Assembly (NCBI RefSeq): GCF_900172335.1 | Contig: NZ_FWFX01000013.1 | Location: 62,001 to 126,000 of the forward strand | Reading direction: 5' to 3' | Length of the DNA stretch: 64,000 nt | Source: Roseovarius albus | GTDB lineage: Bacteria; Pseudomonadota; Alphaproteobacteria; Rhodobacterales; Rhodobacteraceae | Shown: positions 17,382 to 26,040 of the stretch, in pieces | Layout: the number at the start of each line of letters is the position of its first letter | How positions within the stretch are numbered: position 1 is the first letter of the stretch | Made by a program: the position numbers and the translations under genes | The notes under the pieces: model-generated | Seen by the model: only the letters and a program-made list of their open reading frames with translations | Told to the model about the DNA's origin: nothing | Database searches by the model: none

Positions 17382-18170
17382 ATGGAAAATTTTTCCGAAA
17401 ATCTTCGCAGCATCTGCGCCGAGTTCGGGTCAATCGCTCAGGTCTGCCGTGAAATTGGAATCAATCGCCAACAATTCAACAGATATCTAAGTGGTGGCGG
17501 AATGCCCTCTGCCCATAATCTGCGACGCATTGCACGCCACTTCGACCTTAGCGAGGCTGATCTATTCGCCGATCATGCGGAATTCACCCGCCGCCACATT
17601 CTCAACCAGAAGCGCACCGCCAGTGGTCCGGTCGACCTGATGATCGGCCCGTTTCGTGATCAGACCCAGACCCTGCGCCGCTATCTTGGATTTTACCATT
17701 CGCATTTCCAAACCCCGACGTGGGATGGCCTGATCCTGCGCAGCTTGATCTGGATCTACGAAAAGGATGGCTATGTTATGTCCCGCTCGGTCGAGCGGGT
17801 GGTCGCCGAGGATGGCAGTGTGAACCAGAAATCGCGGTACGATGGCATGGTCTCGCAACGTGGCAATCGCGTTTATGTGGTCGAGCATGAAATGGTCCGT
17901 GACGGCAGCATTGTCGAAACCATCCTGACCCCGTCGCACCGCCAGCAAGTCAAATACCTGCGCGGCATGACCATCGGCGTCGCCTGGCGCCCACATATTA
18001 GCCCTTACACCTCCCGTTCAATCTGGAAGCGGATCGAAAACAAGGTCACTCTGCGTGAGGCGCTCAAGGCCTGTGGTGTTTTCCCGGCGCAAAGCCGACA
18101 GATCGATCCGGTCATACGCAAATACCTGTCTGATCCTTCAGACAGTGATGCCGCTAATGTCTTGTATTGA
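17382..18170 (+). CDS. XRE-family helix-turn-helix transcriptional regulator
   Basis: A 262-residue DNA-binding protein. Residues about 16-55 form an XRE/Cro-type helix-turn-helix (SIAQVCREIGINRQQFNRYL followed by a Gly-rich turn). The remaining 190 residues have no cofactor motif I recognise; they are mixed alpha/beta and may sense a ligand. It diverges from the solute-binding protein gene and overlaps or abuts the following esterase. It is therefore a plausible local regulator of the uptake/hydrolysis cluster, possibly sensing the transported compound. The ATG at 17382 is the first in frame with an intact HTH. Confidence 0.75.
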   Translation: MENFSENLRSICAEFGSIAQVCREIGINRQQFNRYLSGGGMPSAHNLRRIARHFDLSEADLFADHAEFTRRHILNQKRTASGPVDLMIGPFRDQTQTLRRYLGFYHSHFQTPTWDGLILRSLIWIYEKDGYVMSRSVERVVAEDGSVNQKSRYDGMVSQRGNRVYVVEHEMVRDGSIVETILTPSHRQQVKYLRGMTIGVAWRPHISPYTSRSIWKRIENKVTLREALKACGVFPAQSRQIDPVIRKYLSDPSDSDAANVLY

Positions 18171-18175
18171 AACCA

Positions 18176-19096
18176 ATGACGACCAACATGAAAACCCACG
18201 GCACATTCAGCACAGAGGCGCAGCGCATACTGGCCGAAGGCCCGGTGGCGTACATTGAGCGCTCGGCAGAAAACCTGCCGCAGCTCCGCAGCAATACCCG
18301 CGCACAAATTACGCCCGCTGTAGAACGCGCCATCCAAGATACTGGCGTCACCACAGAGGAAGCCAGCATCAATGGCATCAAATGCCTAGTCGTGACTCCC
18401 CCATTTAAAACCGCCCACTGGCCCATTCTCTATTGCTTTGGTGGCGGTTTCGTTCAGGGCAGCCCATTTGAAGACATGGGTATCGCAGCACCGCTCAGCG
18501 CAATAACTGGCGCGAAGGTAATCATGCCTAATTACCGCCTCGCCCCCGAGCACCCCTGGCCCGCCGCCGTTGAAGATGGCTTTGCCGTTTACAAACATGT
18601 AGCCGAACAGCCTTTCGCACTTGTTGGCGAATCTGCTGGCGGCAATCTTGCGCTCTCATTGATGCTGAACGCAAAAGATGTTGGCCTCCCGCTTCCGCGT
18701 GTTTCGGGCCTCCTTTCTCCATGGTGCGATCTGACGAATTCCGGCGACAGCCTGACGGCCAATGATGGAGTTGACCCAACACTGCGCCTACAGGACGTCC
18801 AAGCCGCTGCTGCGCATTACGCGCATGGACACGATCTATCAGACCCACACATTTCGCCTATTAACGGGGCTTTTGATGCCAACTTTCCACCTTGCATCAT
18901 CACCAGCGGCACCCGTGATCTGCTGCTTAGTCAGGCGATAGATTTGACGAAGGTTCTGCAAAGTCACGACGTCCCGGTTGATCTGCAGATTTGGGATGGA
19001 CTTTGGCATGTGTTTGAGTGGGACGATCACATCCCGGAAGCTCGGCAATCCCTGACCAATATCGCCGCCTTTCTCGCTTTCCACATGAACGGCTGA
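18176..19096 (+). CDS. Alpha/beta hydrolase, hormone-sensitive-lipase (family IV esterase) type
   Basis: A 306-residue alpha/beta hydrolase. The nucleophile elbow is GESAGG (Ser about 153). The oxyanion-hole region reads CFGGGF (around 87-92), where most HSL-family enzymes have HGGG, so the first histidine is replaced by phenylalanine. The HSL signature YRLAPEHPWPA is at 120-130. The acid is likely the Asp in SGTRDLLL and the base the His in GLWHVFEW. I chose ATG 18176; a TTG at 18167 overlaps the regulator stop. It follows the HTH regulator with no room for a promoter and ends exactly where the convergent GlxA-type regulator ends. The substrate is probably a small acyl ester. Confidence 0.82.
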   Translation: MTTNMKTHGTFSTEAQRILAEGPVAYIERSAENLPQLRSNTRAQITPAVERAIQDTGVTTEEASINGIKCLVVTPPFKTAHWPILYCFGGGFVQGSPFEDMGIAAPLSAITGAKVIMPNYRLAPEHPWPAAVEDGFAVYKHVAEQPFALVGESAGGNLALSLMLNAKDVGLPLPRVSGLLSPWCDLTNSGDSLTANDGVDPTLRLQDVQAAAAHYAHGHDLSDPHISPINGAFDANFPPCIITSGTRDLLLSQAIDLTKVLQSHDVPVDLQIWDGLWHVFEWDDHIPEARQSLTNIAAFLAFHMNG

Positions 19097-20011
19097 CTAA
19101 AGGCTCCGATCCGCGGAAGGCGCGACCTCGAACCGCAATCGATACGCCCGGCTGAACACTTCGGCATTGTCATAACCGCAGTCCGATGCCACTTCCCCCA
19201 CAGGTAGACTGGTGTTTTTGAGCATATCCCGCGCCCGTGCCAAACGGCGATCCACATAGTAGCTGGTTGGTGACGTATGCAGGTAGCGTTGAAACAAGCG
19301 ATTGAGCTTCCAAATCGGCAACTCAACCCGCTGCGCAATCTCAGCGACGCTCAGACATTTCGATAGATGCGCGTCCATGATCGACACCGCATCACGCACT
19401 GCTCTTGGAATACTTTCGGGAATGGCATCCGGCCGCCATCCCTCAATGGGCGGTTTATAGGTCAAGATCTCCGCTACCCGGCGCGCAACCCGTTCGTCAG
19501 TGAAATGACCAATCAAGGCGAGTGTCATATCCAACGTCGACACGCCACCAGCGCCGGAAAATCGCGGCGGTGAAAAATCCGCCATTCTGTCGACAAACAG
19601 ACTGCCCGGAAACTGCCGTTGAAACCCCGCCATCGACTCCGGATGTGTCGCCGCCGGGCGCACGGTGAGCAACCCCGCCTTGGCAAATGACAGCGCGCCC
19701 GTATCGACGCAGCCCATCAAACACCCCAGCCGGTCCATGCGTCTAAGCCAGGCCAATGTCGGATCGGTGGCTGCGCGATCCGGCTTGTAGGAACTGAGCA
19801 GGATCACAGCCTCTGGCACATCTTCAGGCAAAGGGTTCGTTTCAATCTGGATTCCGCTCGACGATGACACCACACCGCCTTCGTCCGAAACCACATCCCA
19901 TCCGAACCGATCCCGCCCCAGTTCCCGGTTTGCAACACGCAGCGGTTCGGTCACCAAAGTAAGGGACAAAATCGGAAAACCATCCGAGATATGAATGCAT
20001 ATCCGTATCAT
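19097..20011 (-). CDS. GlxA-family (DJ-1/PfpI plus AraC) transcriptional regulator
   Basis: A 304-residue regulator with an N-terminal DJ-1/PfpI-like domain (residues 1 to about 180) and a C-terminal AraC helix-turn-helix pair (about 205-300; LSVAEIAQRVELPIWKLNR and LPVGEVASDCGYDNAEVFSR). This is the architecture of GbdR and CdhR, which control glycine betaine and carnitine catabolism in Pseudomonas. It diverges from a gamma-butyrobetaine-hydroxylase-like gene with an 82-bp gap that carries a perfect palindrome. I infer it controls that dioxygenase and the adjoining aldolase, perhaps in response to a quaternary amine; the ligand is not visible in sequence. Confidence 0.85.
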   Translation of the reverse strand: MIRICIHISDGFPILSLTLVTEPLRVANRELGRDRFGWDVVSDEGGVVSSSSGIQIETNPLPEDVPEAVILLSSYKPDRAATDPTLAWLRRMDRLGCLMGCVDTGALSFAKAGLLTVRPAATHPESMAGFQRQFPGSLFVDRMADFSPPRFSGAGGVSTLDMTLALIGHFTDERVARRVAEILTYKPPIEGWRPDAIPESIPRAVRDAVSIMDAHLSKCLSVAEIAQRVELPIWKLNRLFQRYLHTSPTSYYVDRRLARARDMLKNTSLPVGEVASDCGYDNAEVFSRAYRLRFEVAPSADRSL

Positions 20012-20020
20012 AGCATCATC

Positions 20021-20034
20021 TTATCGTATGATAA
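20021..20034. promoter_or_regulatory. Palindrome in GlxA-regulator/dioxygenase divergent promoter region
   Basis: TTATC-GTAT-GATAA is a perfect inverted repeat ten bases upstream of the regulator start and 60 bases upstream of the dioxygenase start. Its position fits an operator or an overlapping promoter element. AraC-type proteins more often bind direct repeats, so the assignment is tentative. Confidence 0.35.
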
Positions 20035-20093
20035 TATCAATCCAATCCCCGAAGTTTAACCTACCATTGAGCGACTAACAAAGGGCATCGGCG

Positions 20094-21284
20094 ATGAAAC
20101 ACGAACACAGATCACCCATAACCCCAGACTTCGAAACCTGGCCGGTCAAACACACGCCAACCGATGTCGTGGTGGAAAACGGCGCACTTTCCATCACTTG
20201 GTCAGATGGACAGACAAGCCTGTATCACCCGTTCCTGCTGGCAGAGAATGACCCAGCCCCCGAGACACTCCATCCCATGTCACGTGAGGCGACTCTCACG
20301 CCGCTGGATCTGCCAGAGGATCTGCAAGTCGCGAACGCAGCAATAGCCCCCAACGGCGCAATCGAGGTGCACTGGTCGCCCGCCCGTTCCAACAGTGTTT
20401 TCCACCCCGGCTGGCTGCGTGGCATTGCATGGTTCGGAGATCAACCTGCGCAGAGCACCGCCGTTCTCTGGGCAGGGGTCGAGCAACCCGAACCGCCCAC
20501 GTTTGACGGCCCCATCGCGCTTGAAGATCCACAAACATTCCTAAAATGGCTGGTTGCTTTGCGCGACTACGGCGTCGCCCGGCTGGAAAGTTTGCCAAAC
20601 CAAGATGGGCTTTTGATGCAGATCGTTGAACGTGTCGGCCCCATTCGGGAATCCAACTTTGGCCGCATGTATACCCTGGAAATCAAGGATGACCCGGACA
20701 GCAATGCTTTTACCTCAGGTGCGCTGATGCAGCATATCGACATGCCGACACGCGAGTGCCCGCATGGGCTGCAATTCCTGTTCTGTCGTGGCAACAGCAC
20801 CAGCGGCGGTGAGGGCATTTATGTCGATGCTTATCGCGTGGCCGAGGACTTGCGCCGCGAAGAACCCGAGCATTTCCAAGCCCTGTGCGAGATAAACTGG
20901 ACGTACAACAACCGTTCCAAATCCAGCAGCTACAACGCGCAGGGGCCGGTTATTGAGCAGGATCAACACGGCACAGTCACCGGTATTCGTTACAACACCT
21001 GGCTGCGTGCTCCACTTGTGGCGTCACTCACTGATCAGGATCGTGCCTACCGCAGCTACCGCGCCTTCACTGCACGGGCGCAGGCTTCTGAATACCAGAT
21101 GGAATTCGCCTATCGCGCGGGTGATCTTCTGACCTTCGACAACCGCCGCGCCCTGCATGGTCGCAACGGCTATGACGCCAAGGGCGGCACACGCTTCATC
21201 GAAGGCATCTATTCGGATCGTGACGATCTTCACTCTGCCATTCGCACACTTGAACGATCTCTTGCAAAGGACACTGCCCAATGA
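20094..21284 (+). CDS. Gamma-butyrobetaine hydroxylase-like Fe(II)/2-oxoglutarate dioxygenase
   Basis: A 396-residue protein of the BBOX1/TMLH branch of the TauD/TfdA family. The N-terminal part (about 25-110) resembles the GBBH-like N-domain (ITWSDGQTSLYHP) but I see no cysteine cluster for the zinc site found in human BBOX1. The catalytic domain has the HxD pair in MQHIDMPTRE (about residue 215), the distal His in RRALHGRNGYD (about 355) and a 2-oxoglutarate-binding Arg in TRFIEGIYSDRDD. The known reaction of close relatives is hydroxylation of gamma-butyrobetaine to L-carnitine; related clades act on other betaines. The gene overlaps the class II aldolase by four bases, so the two are translationally coupled. 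Confidence 0.8.
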   Translation: MKHEHRSPITPDFETWPVKHTPTDVVVENGALSITWSDGQTSLYHPFLLAENDPAPETLHPMSREATLTPLDLPEDLQVANAAIAPNGAIEVHWSPARSNSVFHPGWLRGIAWFGDQPAQSTAVLWAGVEQPEPPTFDGPIALEDPQTFLKWLVALRDYGVARLESLPNQDGLLMQIVERVGPIRESNFGRMYTLEIKDDPDSNAFTSGALMQHIDMPTRECPHGLQFLFCRGNSTSGGEGIYVDAYRVAEDLRREEPEHFQALCEINWTYNNRSKSSSYNAQGPVIEQDQHGTVTGIRYNTWLRAPLVASLTDQDRAYRSYRAFTARAQASEYQMEFAYRAGDLLTFDNRRALHGRNGYDAKGGTRFIEGIYSDRDDLHSAIRTLERSLAKDTAQ

Positions 21285-22045
21285 CACTCGCCGCTCAACA
21301 CACCCGATCTTCATGTAGCACCGCCGAATGGCAGGCCCGCGTCGATCTGGCTGCCACCTTCCGTATTCTGGCGCATTACGGCATGTCCGATTTGGCCAAT
21401 GGCGCTGTCGCAGCCCGCGTGCCGGACCAACCAGACCACTATCTTGTCCATCCTTACGGCATGTTCTGGGAGGAGGCTACGGCCTCTGCCATGATCAAGA
21501 TCGGCCCGGACGGGCAACCCGTAGACCCGGATGGCCCGTGGCTCAACGACGGGGTGCAAAACCTGTGTCAATGGATCTTCGGCTCACGCTCTGAGACCAT
21601 GTTCTTTGTCCACGGTCACGAAGAAGAGGTGATGGCGGTCAGCTCGATTGAGGACGGGATCATGCCGCTGAATCAACCCGCGGTCTATCTGGGCAACATC
21701 ACCGGATATATCGAATATGAATTCGAAGAAGACGATGAGTTCGGCGAACACTTCGTTGCGAAACTCGGCCAAAATCAGATCCTGATCAGCCGCAACCACG
21801 GCTATTACGCCCTTGGCACCACCGCGGCCGAAGCGTTCTTTCGCGCCTATTTTCTGCGCCAAACCTGTTCAAGCCAAATCAAAACCCTCTCGATGGGCCG
21901 TGACCTGCACCTGATCGATCCGCAAAAGATCGCTCGCTATCAGGATCAGATGGCAAAGTCAGAGCACTACAACTACGACGGCAAAACTGAATGGGCAGGC
22001 CTCATTCGTATGCTCGACCAGCGCGATCCCGGCTACAAAAACTGA
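21281..22045 (+). CDS. Class II aldolase/adducin family protein
   Basis: A 254-residue class II aldolase/adducin-domain protein (fuculose-phosphate-aldolase fold). Likely metal ligands are the two histidines in FFVHGHEEE and the later one in ISRNHGYYALG. The N-terminal LAHYGMSDLANGAVAARV matches the family's opening helix-strand. Its start overlaps the dioxygenase stop (ATGA), and a strong terminator follows, so the pair forms a two-gene operon. Pairing a hydroxylase with an aldolase suggests hydroxylation followed by carbon-carbon cleavage, as in the TMLH/HTMLA steps of carnitine biosynthesis; eukaryotic HTMLA is usually PLP-dependent, so this is only an analogy. Confidence 0.8.
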   Translation: MTLAAQHTRSSCSTAEWQARVDLAATFRILAHYGMSDLANGAVAARVPDQPDHYLVHPYGMFWEEATASAMIKIGPDGQPVDPDGPWLNDGVQNLCQWIFGSRSETMFFVHGHEEEVMAVSSIEDGIMPLNQPAVYLGNITGYIEYEFEEDDEFGEHFVAKLGQNQILISRNHGYYALGTTAAEAFFRAYFLRQTCSSQIKTLSMGRDLHLIDPQKIARYQDQMAKSEHYNYDGKTEWAGLIRMLDQRDPGYKN

Positions 22046-22065
22046 GCAAACCGTATCGCAAGAAC

Positions 22066-22092
22066 TGGCCCCACTGGGGCCTTTTCTGTTTC
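22066..22092 (+). terminator. Rho-independent terminator after the dioxygenase-aldolase operon
   Basis: GGCCCC-ACT-GGGGCC (22067-22081) is followed by TTTTCTGTTT, 20 bases after the aldolase stop. Confidence 0.8.
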
Positions 22093-22175
22093 TGCATTTC
22101 TCGCAGAAGCCATTTTGATCTGGCACTTTCTCTGTGACGTATTCACAATTGAACCGCAGCAAAGGATCAATCGCT

Positions 22176-23597
22176 TTGAACTCACCTATCCTATTGTGGT
22201 TTCGCAAAGATTTTCGTCTGGCCGATCATCCGATGCTTGACGCAGCCGTGCGTAGCGGTCGACCGATCATCCCAGTTTTTATTTTGGATGAGGTGGTTGA
22301 GACCTATGGTGCCGCGCCGAAATGGCGTTTGGGCGAAGCGCTGCAGGAATTTCGTAGACAGCTAGAAAGATTGGGATCGCGCCTCATCTTGCGACGGGGC
22401 AAGGCCAAAGAATGCTTGTTGACGCTTACCCAAGAAACCGGTGCCCAAGACATCTGGTGGGGCCGCACCTACGATCCCAACTCCATCACCCGCGACACCG
22501 AGGTCAAAACTGCACTGAAAGCTGCCGGGTATAATGCGCGCAGCTTTCGTGGGCATTTGCTCTTTGAACCCTGGGTGGTTGAGACCAAACAAGGAGGATT
22601 CTTCAAAGTCTACAGCCCCTTTTGGCGCGCGGTAAAAGATCGGAACATCCCCTTCCCGCGCCCTACTCCTGAAAAGCTGGCTGCGTCTACAAACTGGCCC
22701 CAAAGCGAAGACATCGCAAATTGGGCGCTCGGCAGCGCCATGAACCGGGGGGCACAGGTGATCGCCCAGCACGCTGTTGTCGGAGAGGCAGCGGCGTTGC
22801 AACGTCTGAACACCTTTCTTGACGGCCCCATCAAGGCCTATAAAGAACGCCGGGATTTTCTGGCGGAACCCGCCACATCTCGCCTGTCTGAAAACCTTGC
22901 ATGGGGCGAGATCAGCCCTCGCACCATCTGGCACGCCGGAATGCGGGCGCGGCACAAAGGTGCGCCGGGGGCCGAATGTTTCTTGAAAGAATTGGTCTGG
23001 CGCGAGTTTGCCTACCATCTGGCCTATCACAGCCCACAGATCACCACCCGCAACTGGCGCGAGGAATGGGATTCCTTTCCGTGGTCAGAGGAAGACGATG
23101 AAGATGTCCTGCGGTGGAAACAGGGCCGCACCGGCATACCACTGGTAGATGCAGCGATGCGAGAGCTGTATTTGACCGGTTACATGCACAACCGCAGCCG
23201 CATGATCGTTGGGTCCTTCCTAACCAAACATATGATGAAACACTGGCGGATCGGGCAAAAGTGGTTCGAGGACTGCCTGATCGATTGGGATCCGGCCTCA
23301 AATGCTATGGGCTGGCAATGGATGGCAGGTTCAGGCCCCGACGCCGCGCCCTATTTTCGCATATTCAACCCCGAAACACAGGCGAAAAAATTTGATCCGG
23401 ATCGCGCATACATCACACGTTTCGTCTCAGAGCTATCGCCAGACCCCGGGTCTGAAGCAAGTTCTTTCTATGAGTTTTGTCCACGTTCTTGGCACCTAAC
23501 ACCAAACCTGCCTTATCCTGATCCTATCGTGGACCTGAGCGAAGGGCGCCTGCGTGCTTTAGCCGCCTATCAGGCACGGCGAGATCAAAAAGATTAA
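22176..23597 (+). CDS. phrB: Deoxyribodipyrimidine photolyase (cryptochrome/photolyase family)
   Basis: A 473-residue FAD flavoprotein that repairs cyclobutane pyrimidine dimers with blue light. The N-terminal antenna domain opens ILLWFRKDFRLADHPML. The FAD-binding domain includes WREFAYHLAYH, GIPLVDAAMRELYLTGYMHN and ASNAMGWQWMAGSG-PDAAPYFRIFNP. I prefer the TTG at 22176, with AAGGA nine bases upstream and the protein beginning just before the first beta strand. An in-frame GTG at 22134 would add 14 residues that look unlike photolyase. The CPD class I assignment rests on overall motifs; I did not test for cryptochrome function. Confidence 0.92.
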   Translation: MNSPILLWFRKDFRLADHPMLDAAVRSGRPIIPVFILDEVVETYGAAPKWRLGEALQEFRRQLERLGSRLILRRGKAKECLLTLTQETGAQDIWWGRTYDPNSITRDTEVKTALKAAGYNARSFRGHLLFEPWVVETKQGGFFKVYSPFWRAVKDRNIPFPRPTPEKLAASTNWPQSEDIANWALGSAMNRGAQVIAQHAVVGEAAALQRLNTFLDGPIKAYKERRDFLAEPATSRLSENLAWGEISPRTIWHAGMRARHKGAPGAECFLKELVWREFAYHLAYHSPQITTRNWREEWDSFPWSEEDDEDVLRWKQGRTGIPLVDAAMRELYLTGYMHNRSRMIVGSFLTKHMMKHWRIGQKWFEDCLIDWDPASNAMGWQWMAGSGPDAAPYFRIFNPETQAKKFDPDRAYITRFVSELSPDPGSEASSFYEFCPRSWHLTPNLPYPDPIVDLSEGRLRALAAYQARRDQKD

Positions 23598-23601
23598 AAA
23601 G

Positions 23602-23638
23602 AAAACGCCCCACCCAAGCAAATGGATGGGGCGTTTTT
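23602..23638. terminator. Bidirectional terminator between photolyase and aldehyde dehydrogenase
   Basis: An imperfect GC-rich stem (ACGCCCCA-c-CCA paired with TGG-a-TGGGGCGT) flanked by A-run and T-run lies between the convergent photolyase and dehydrogenase genes, so it can act in both directions. Confidence 0.85.
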
Positions 23639-23655
23639 AAAGCTCTTCAGATCGA

Positions 23656-25128
23656 TCAGACCGACATGCAGATGTATTTCATCTCCAGATAATCTTCGAT
23701 ACCATGGTGGCTGCCTTCGCGGCCCAGACCGGATTGTTTGACGCCACCGAATGGGGCCACCTCGGTCGAGATGATGCCTGTGTTCACGCCAACGATGCCG
23801 TATTCCAGTGCTTCTGACACCTTGTAAACGCGGCTCAGGTCCTTGGCGTAGAAATAGCTTGCGAGGCCAAAGATCGTGTCATTCGCCATGGCGATCACAT
23901 CGTCTTCGTCTTCGAACTTAAACAGCGGCGCCATCGGACCAAAGGTTTCGTCCTGCGCAACCATCATGTCTTGGGTCACGCCGGTCACGATGGTTGGCGG
24001 CAGGAAGAAGCCTTTGCCCTCTAGCGGCTCACCACCGCCCAGCAGAACTTCGGCGCCTTTGGCCTTGGCGTCGGCGACGTGTTCCTGCACCTTTACGATG
24101 GCATCGCTGTTGATCAGCGGGCCCAGGATTGTCCCCTCTTCCAGACCATCGCCGATTTTCATCTGCGAGACTTTTTCGGCCAGTTTCTTGGCAAACTCAT
24201 CATAGACGCCGGCCTGCACATAGATCCGGTTGGCACAAACGCAGGTTTGGCCGTTGTTGCGGAACTTACAAAGGATCGCGCCGTCCACAGCCGCATCCAG
24301 ATCGGCATCGTCAAACACGATGAACGGTGCGTTACCACCCAACTCCATCGAGCATTTCATCACCGTATCTGCCGCCTGGCGCATAAGGATACGACCCACT
24401 TCGGTTGATCCGGTAAAGGTCAGTTTGCGCACCGCGTGGTTTTCGCAGAACTCTTTGCCCACTTCAGACGAGCGCGAGGATGTCACGATGTTGAACACAC
24501 CTTTCGGGATGCCCGCGCGCTCGGCCAGAACGCCCATGACGGTTGCTGACAAAGGCGTTTCCGCTGCCGGGCGACCTACAAAGGCACAGCCCGCAGCCAG
24601 TGCAGGGGCCGCCTTGCGAGTGATCATCGCGTTCGGGAAGTTCCACGGTGTGATCGAGGCGGCAACGCCGATTGGCTGCTTGATCACTGTGATGCGCTTG
24701 TCGCGCTGGTGGCCGGGAATGGTCTCGCCATAGATGCGCTTGGCTTCTTCAGCAAAGAACTCGATGAACGACGCACCATAGCCGATCTCACCTTTGGCTT
24801 CAGCCAGCGGCTTGCCCTGCTCAGCCGTCAGGATAATCGCCAGATCATCAGCGTTTTCCATCATTAGATCGAACCACTTGCGCAGAACGCCTGCGCGTTC
24901 CTTGCCGGTCCATTTGGCCCATTCCTTTTGCGCCGCTTCTGCACTGGCGATGGTATCCGCCACCTGTGCTCGTGACATGTCGGCAACATTGGCAATCACA
25001 TCGCCGCGCGCCGGGTTGCTCACCGGATATGTGCCATTGTCGCCCTCAACCCATTCGCCACCGGCATAGGCCTTTTCAGCCAGCAGGCTGGGATCCTTCA
25101 ACAGTGATTTCAAATTTGTCGCAGTCAT
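23656..25128 (-). CDS. gabD: NAD(P)-dependent succinate-semialdehyde dehydrogenase (GabD-type)
   Basis: A 490-residue aldehyde dehydrogenase, close in length to E. coli GabD (482). Motifs: ITPWNFPNAMITRK, the cofactor-loop FTGSTEVGR, the general-base Glu in MELGGNAPFIV and the nucleophile Cys in NNGQTCVCANR; the second Cys two residues on matches the redox-sensitive pair of human SSADH. In the cofactor region the usual KPA reads RPA (GRPAAETPLSA). The ATG at 25128 has AGGGG seven bases upstream. It oxidises succinate semialdehyde to succinate at the end of GABA and related catabolism. Glutarate-semialdehyde dehydrogenase is the main alternative. The gene stands alone here. Confidence 0.88.
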   Translation of the reverse strand: MTATNLKSLLKDPSLLAEKAYAGGEWVEGDNGTYPVSNPARGDVIANVADMSRAQVADTIASAEAAQKEWAKWTGKERAGVLRKWFDLMMENADDLAIILTAEQGKPLAEAKGEIGYGASFIEFFAEEAKRIYGETIPGHQRDKRITVIKQPIGVAASITPWNFPNAMITRKAAPALAAGCAFVGRPAAETPLSATVMGVLAERAGIPKGVFNIVTSSRSSEVGKEFCENHAVRKLTFTGSTEVGRILMRQAADTVMKCSMELGGNAPFIVFDDADLDAAVDGAILCKFRNNGQTCVCANRIYVQAGVYDEFAKKLAEKVSQMKIGDGLEEGTILGPLINSDAIVKVQEHVADAKAKGAEVLLGGGEPLEGKGFFLPPTIVTGVTQDMMVAQDETFGPMAPLFKFEDEDDVIAMANDTIFGLASYFYAKDLSRVYKVSEALEYGIVGVNTGIISTEVAPFGGVKQSGLGREGSHHGIEDYLEMKYICMSV

Positions 25129-25219
25129 GGCGCACCCCTTGCATGTCATTTGTTTTTAAATCTCGCAAAGCCAAAGCATCTTGCGTAAGGCTTGTCCAGT
25201 ATCACTTTTGGGGAACAAA

Positions 25220-26008
25220 ATGAACTGGGATGATGCCTACGCCAATGCACCCTACATTCCGGGGGCAGATGACTACCCTGAACGCTGGTCAACGCTAGCC
25301 CGTGCCTTCCGCGCCAAGATGCGGAAGAAGGGCAAGGTAGAAACCAGCATTTCATATGGCGACAGCAAGCGTCAGGCGCTTGATATGTTTCTACCAGATA
25401 CTGAACCTAAGGGGTTGGTCATCTTTGTGCATGGCGGCTATTGGCTGAAGTTCCACCGCACCTTTTGGTCCCACCTCGCCGCCGGCCCCTTGGCCCGGGG
25501 CTGGGTGGTGGCCATGCCCTCCTATGACCTTTGCCCAGACGTGCGGATCGCCGAGATCACTCAGCAGATCGCCCGCGCAGTAGACAAGGCCGCGACACTT
25601 GTCCATGGCCCGATCATCCTGACTGGCCATTCCGCCGGGGGGCACTTGGTCGCCAGAATGGGCACCGAGAGCATGCTCCCGGATAATGTCACTGCTCGCA
25701 TCCGACACATTGTGCCAATTTCACCCGTCTCGGATCTGCGCCCGCTCCTCAATCTTACCATGAACGAAGACTTCAAACTCGACATGGCCGCCGCCGAGGC
25801 CGAAAGCCCCGCCCTGATGCCCGCGCCAAATATTCCCGTAACCGTCTGGGTCGGCGCAGAAGAACGCCCTGTATTTCTGGATCAAGCGCGGTGGCTGGCT
25901 GAGGCGTGGGACGCCAAACACATTGTCGACCCGGGGCTCAACCATTTCAACGTGATTGAGGGGCTGATGCAAGCGAGCTGCCCGCTCACAAAGGCGTTGT
26001 TCAATTAA
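25220..26008 (+). CDS. Alpha/beta hydrolase, arylformamidase-like
   Basis: A 262-residue cytosolic alpha/beta hydrolase. HGGYW (in VIFVHGGYW) is the oxyanion-hole motif typical of arylformamidase-like enzymes; the nucleophile elbow is GHSAGGH. The C-terminal LNHFNVIEGL supplies the likely catalytic His. The ATG at 25220 has GGGGA five bases upstream; an upstream frame start at 25181 is unsupported. It diverges from gabD. Kynurenine formamidase (tryptophan catabolism) is the best-known activity of this group, but no kynureninase or tryptophan dioxygenase gene is nearby, so the substrate is open. Confidence 0.78.
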   Translation: MNWDDAYANAPYIPGADDYPERWSTLARAFRAKMRKKGKVETSISYGDSKRQALDMFLPDTEPKGLVIFVHGGYWLKFHRTFWSHLAAGPLARGWVVAMPSYDLCPDVRIAEITQQIARAVDKAATLVHGPIILTGHSAGGHLVARMGTESMLPDNVTARIRHIVPISPVSDLRPLLNLTMNEDFKLDMAAAEAESPALMPAPNIPVTVWVGAEERPVFLDQARWLAEAWDAKHIVDPGLNHFNVIEGLMQASCPLTKALFN

Positions 26009-26040
26009 CCCGTGGGCCAAGCTTCACCTCGGCTCAATTC

